From positions 124,001 through 188,000 of the forward strand of contig CAKPDR010000001.1 of NCBI GenBank assembly GCA_934149075.1: DNA of 64,000 bases, read 5' to 3'. A program made the translations under genes and the position numbers. The stretch comes from an uncultured Clostridia bacterium. Lineage in GTDB: Bacteria; Bacillota; Clostridia; TANB77; CAG-508. The notes beneath the pieces are model-generated. The model worked only from the letters and a program-made list of their open reading frames with translations, was not told the DNA's origin and did not search any database. Every line of letters starts with the position of its first letter. Positions within the stretch are counted from its first letter, which is position 1. Positions 62,915 to 64,000 of this stretch are shown piece by piece.

Positions 62915-63319
62915 TTATAAATGTGAAAATATTGTAACACATAATTTCCATATTCCAAAAGCTCCAAAAGTAACTCCGCATCCAGCAACATATGGCATTA
63001 TCATTTCTTTTGCTTTTACCTGTTGTTCTATACTTCCCCACATTATTTGTATTCCTAATACGCCTCCTATTATTACAGCAAAAACAATTCCCAATACTAA
63101 CAATGTATTATATATTTTATCACTCGTTTTTTGTATTTTTGTGTCATCTGTCAACAAATCTTTTTCTACACCTGTTTTTCCGTCACTTATAAATTTATCA
63201 GCATCTGTTATTGTATTCTCTAAATATCCTGCAGCATTTACTTTATTTATATTTGTTATTTGGCAAATAAATACTATTATAAATATCTTTATTACTATTG
63301 TCATTATTTTCTTTACCAT
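62915..63319 (-). CDS. VirB2/TrbC-like pilin, copy 2
   Basis: 134 residues from ATG 63319 (AGGTG upstream; an in-frame GTG at 63328 precedes it). Signal segment (about 5-28), a longer extracytoplasmic insert, then TYNTLLVLGIVFAVIIGGVLGIQIMWGSIEQQVKAKEMIMPYVAGCGVTFGAFGIWKL. Most divergent of the three; the acidic EEKAEY is replaced by EQQVKA. Confidence 0.85.
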   Translation of the reverse strand: MVKKIMTIVIKIFIIVFICQITNINKVNAAGYLENTITDADKFISDGKTGVEKDLLTDDTKIQKTSDKIYNTLLVLGIVFAVIIGGVLGIQIMWGSIEQQVKAKEMIMPYVAGCGVTFGAFGIWKLCVTIFSHL

Positions 63320-63356
63320 TTTTATCACCTACTTTTAACTTAGATTGTTCTATATC

Positions 63357-63731
63357 TTATTTAAAAGTTGAAGAACTTATGTTATATATAATATTAGGTA
63401 ATGTAGTTATACTAAAAACAAGAAATGCTCCTAGCAAATACATTCCCAAAGTATTTTTGTATTCTGCCTTTTCTTCTACACTTCCAAGCATATACTTAAT
63501 GCCTACACCTATTAATGTTATTACTGATACTACTACTCCAAATACATTTATAGCTCCCAGAATAGGACCTATCTTTTTTTCTAATTTTGGCTCACTTCCA
63601 ATTGCACCAGGTTTAAATTTGTCTGGATTACTTGCTACATCTAATGCCAAAGCAGTGTTACTAAAATACATTAGTGTTACAAAAGCAATTAATAAGATTA
63701 TAACAAAACTTATTATTTTATTTTTTTTCAT
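63357..63731 (-). CDS. VirB2/TrbC-like pilin, copy 3
   Basis: 124 residues from ATG 63731 (AGGTGATG upstream). Signal segment (about 5-28), a mature domain beginning LDVASNPDKFKPGAIG, then two membrane helices joined by GSVEEKAEYKNTLGMYLLG. First gene of the operon after a sigma-A promoter. Confidence 0.9.
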   Translation of the reverse strand: MKKNKIISFVIILLIAFVTLMYFSNTALALDVASNPDKFKPGAIGSEPKLEKKIGPILGAINVFGVVVSVITLIGVGIKYMLGSVEEKAEYKNTLGMYLLGAFLVFSITTLPNIIYNISSSTFK

Positions 63732-63782
63732 AACATCACCTAACCTTTTATTATTCACTTATTTCCACTACTATCTAATTTT

Positions 63783-63811
63783 ATTATAAATCATATGTAA
63801 CTTTTTTGCAA
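63783..63811 (-). promoter_or_regulatory. Sigma-A promoter of the T4SS operon
   Basis: Minus strand TTGCAA (63811-63806), 17-bp spacer, TATAAT (63788-63783), ~50 bases before the first pilin start. Confidence 0.8.
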
Positions 63812-63884
63812 GTTTTTTTGAAAAATTTCGTCATTTTTCCTATTTTTATAACATTTTACGATACAAATATCTTTATATTATATA

Positions 63885-63930
63885 AAAAAGCGGGATTAGA
63901 AAATATTAATATTTTCCACTCCCGCTTTTT
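63885..63930. terminator. Strong terminator upstream of the T4SS promoter
   Basis: AAAAAGCGGGA / TCCCGCTTTTT 11-bp stem enclosing a second small palindrome (GAAAATATTAATATTTTC). Ends the partial gene at the window edge and isolates the pilin promoter. Confidence 0.85.
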
Positions 63931-63942
63931 ATTTAATCTTTT

Positions 63943-64000
63943 TTACATACCAAATGACATTTCAAAATCTAAATCATCATTTAGTTGCATTATTATTTTA
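63943..64000 (-). CDS. C-terminal fragment of a gene running off the window
   Basis: Minus-strand reading frame of 18 codons ending QLNDDLDFEMSFGM and TAA at 63945-63943, followed 13 bases later by a strong terminator. The rest is beyond the window. It cannot be identified. Confidence 0.5.
   Translation of the reverse strand, partial: KIIMQLNDDLDFEMSFGM

Overview
The window is chromosomal backbone from a low-GC, spore-forming member of Bacillota, most likely an uncultured gut-type member of Clostridia. The basis is very AT-rich DNA, strong AGGAGG ribosome sites, and sporulation/germination genes (spoIIE, spoIIR, spmA/spmB, a ypeB homologue, CotF-like coat proteins, a Spo0A-like regulator, a GerMN protein). 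The mre/pbp2/minC, SRP RNA-dnaX-ybaB-recR, prfA, murA/murF and tadA blocks are also typical of Bacillota. Genus cannot be assigned from the sequence alone. Most genes are on the minus strand. No rRNA, CRISPR array, phage, integrase or relaxase was found. Layout: 1-9 kb holds an HExxH protein of unknown role, an orphan GltD-like flavoprotein, family-4 uracil-DNA glycosylase, a frameshifted REP-associated transposase (RAYT) flanked by inverted REP arrays, tatD, acpS, a C-tail-anchored unknown and a WG-repeat protein. 9-19 kb holds two small unknown genes, spoIIE, a divergent Asn/Tyr-rich pair behind a Spo0A box, and the cell-shape/division run radC-mreB-mreC-mreD-pbp2-minC. 19-29 kb holds mecA, an M23 peptidase, two CotF-like genes with a Spo0A-like regulator, pcrA, prfA and a YhaN/YhaO-type ATPase-nuclease pair. 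29.5-32.5 kb holds a VirD4 coupling-protein operon with two small unknown genes behind a textbook sigma-A promoter. 32.6-49.6 kb is housekeeping: DnaJ-like protein, murF, ypeB, a UgtP-type glucosyltransferase, recR-ybaB-dnaX-SRP RNA, tadA-tRNA-Arg, ttcA, a phosphohexomutase, a eukaryote-type UDP-sugar pyrophosphorylase, spoIIR, murA and walJ. 50-56 kb holds spmB/spmA, an AbrB/SpoVT regulator, rsmI, a small coat-like protein, a GerMN protein and an ABC exporter. 56.1-63.8 kb is a minimal type IV secretion operon: three related VirB2-like pilin genes, an intrinsic terminator, PrgI, a free-standing TraC/VirB4-N-like protein, the VirB4 ATPase and a large VirB6-like protein. The two most notable systems follow. 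(1) A RAYT/REP system: 13 copies of a GGGACAC-core element in five arrays. Three copies encode the C-terminal tails and stop codons of TatD, AcpS and SpoIIE; two others abut the ribosome-binding sites of the uracil-DNA glycosylase and pcrA. (2) A relaxase-less type IV secretion apparatus with three pilins, whose coupling protein sits about 25 kb away under its own consensus promoter. It lies in housekeeping DNA rather than in a recognisable integrative element.
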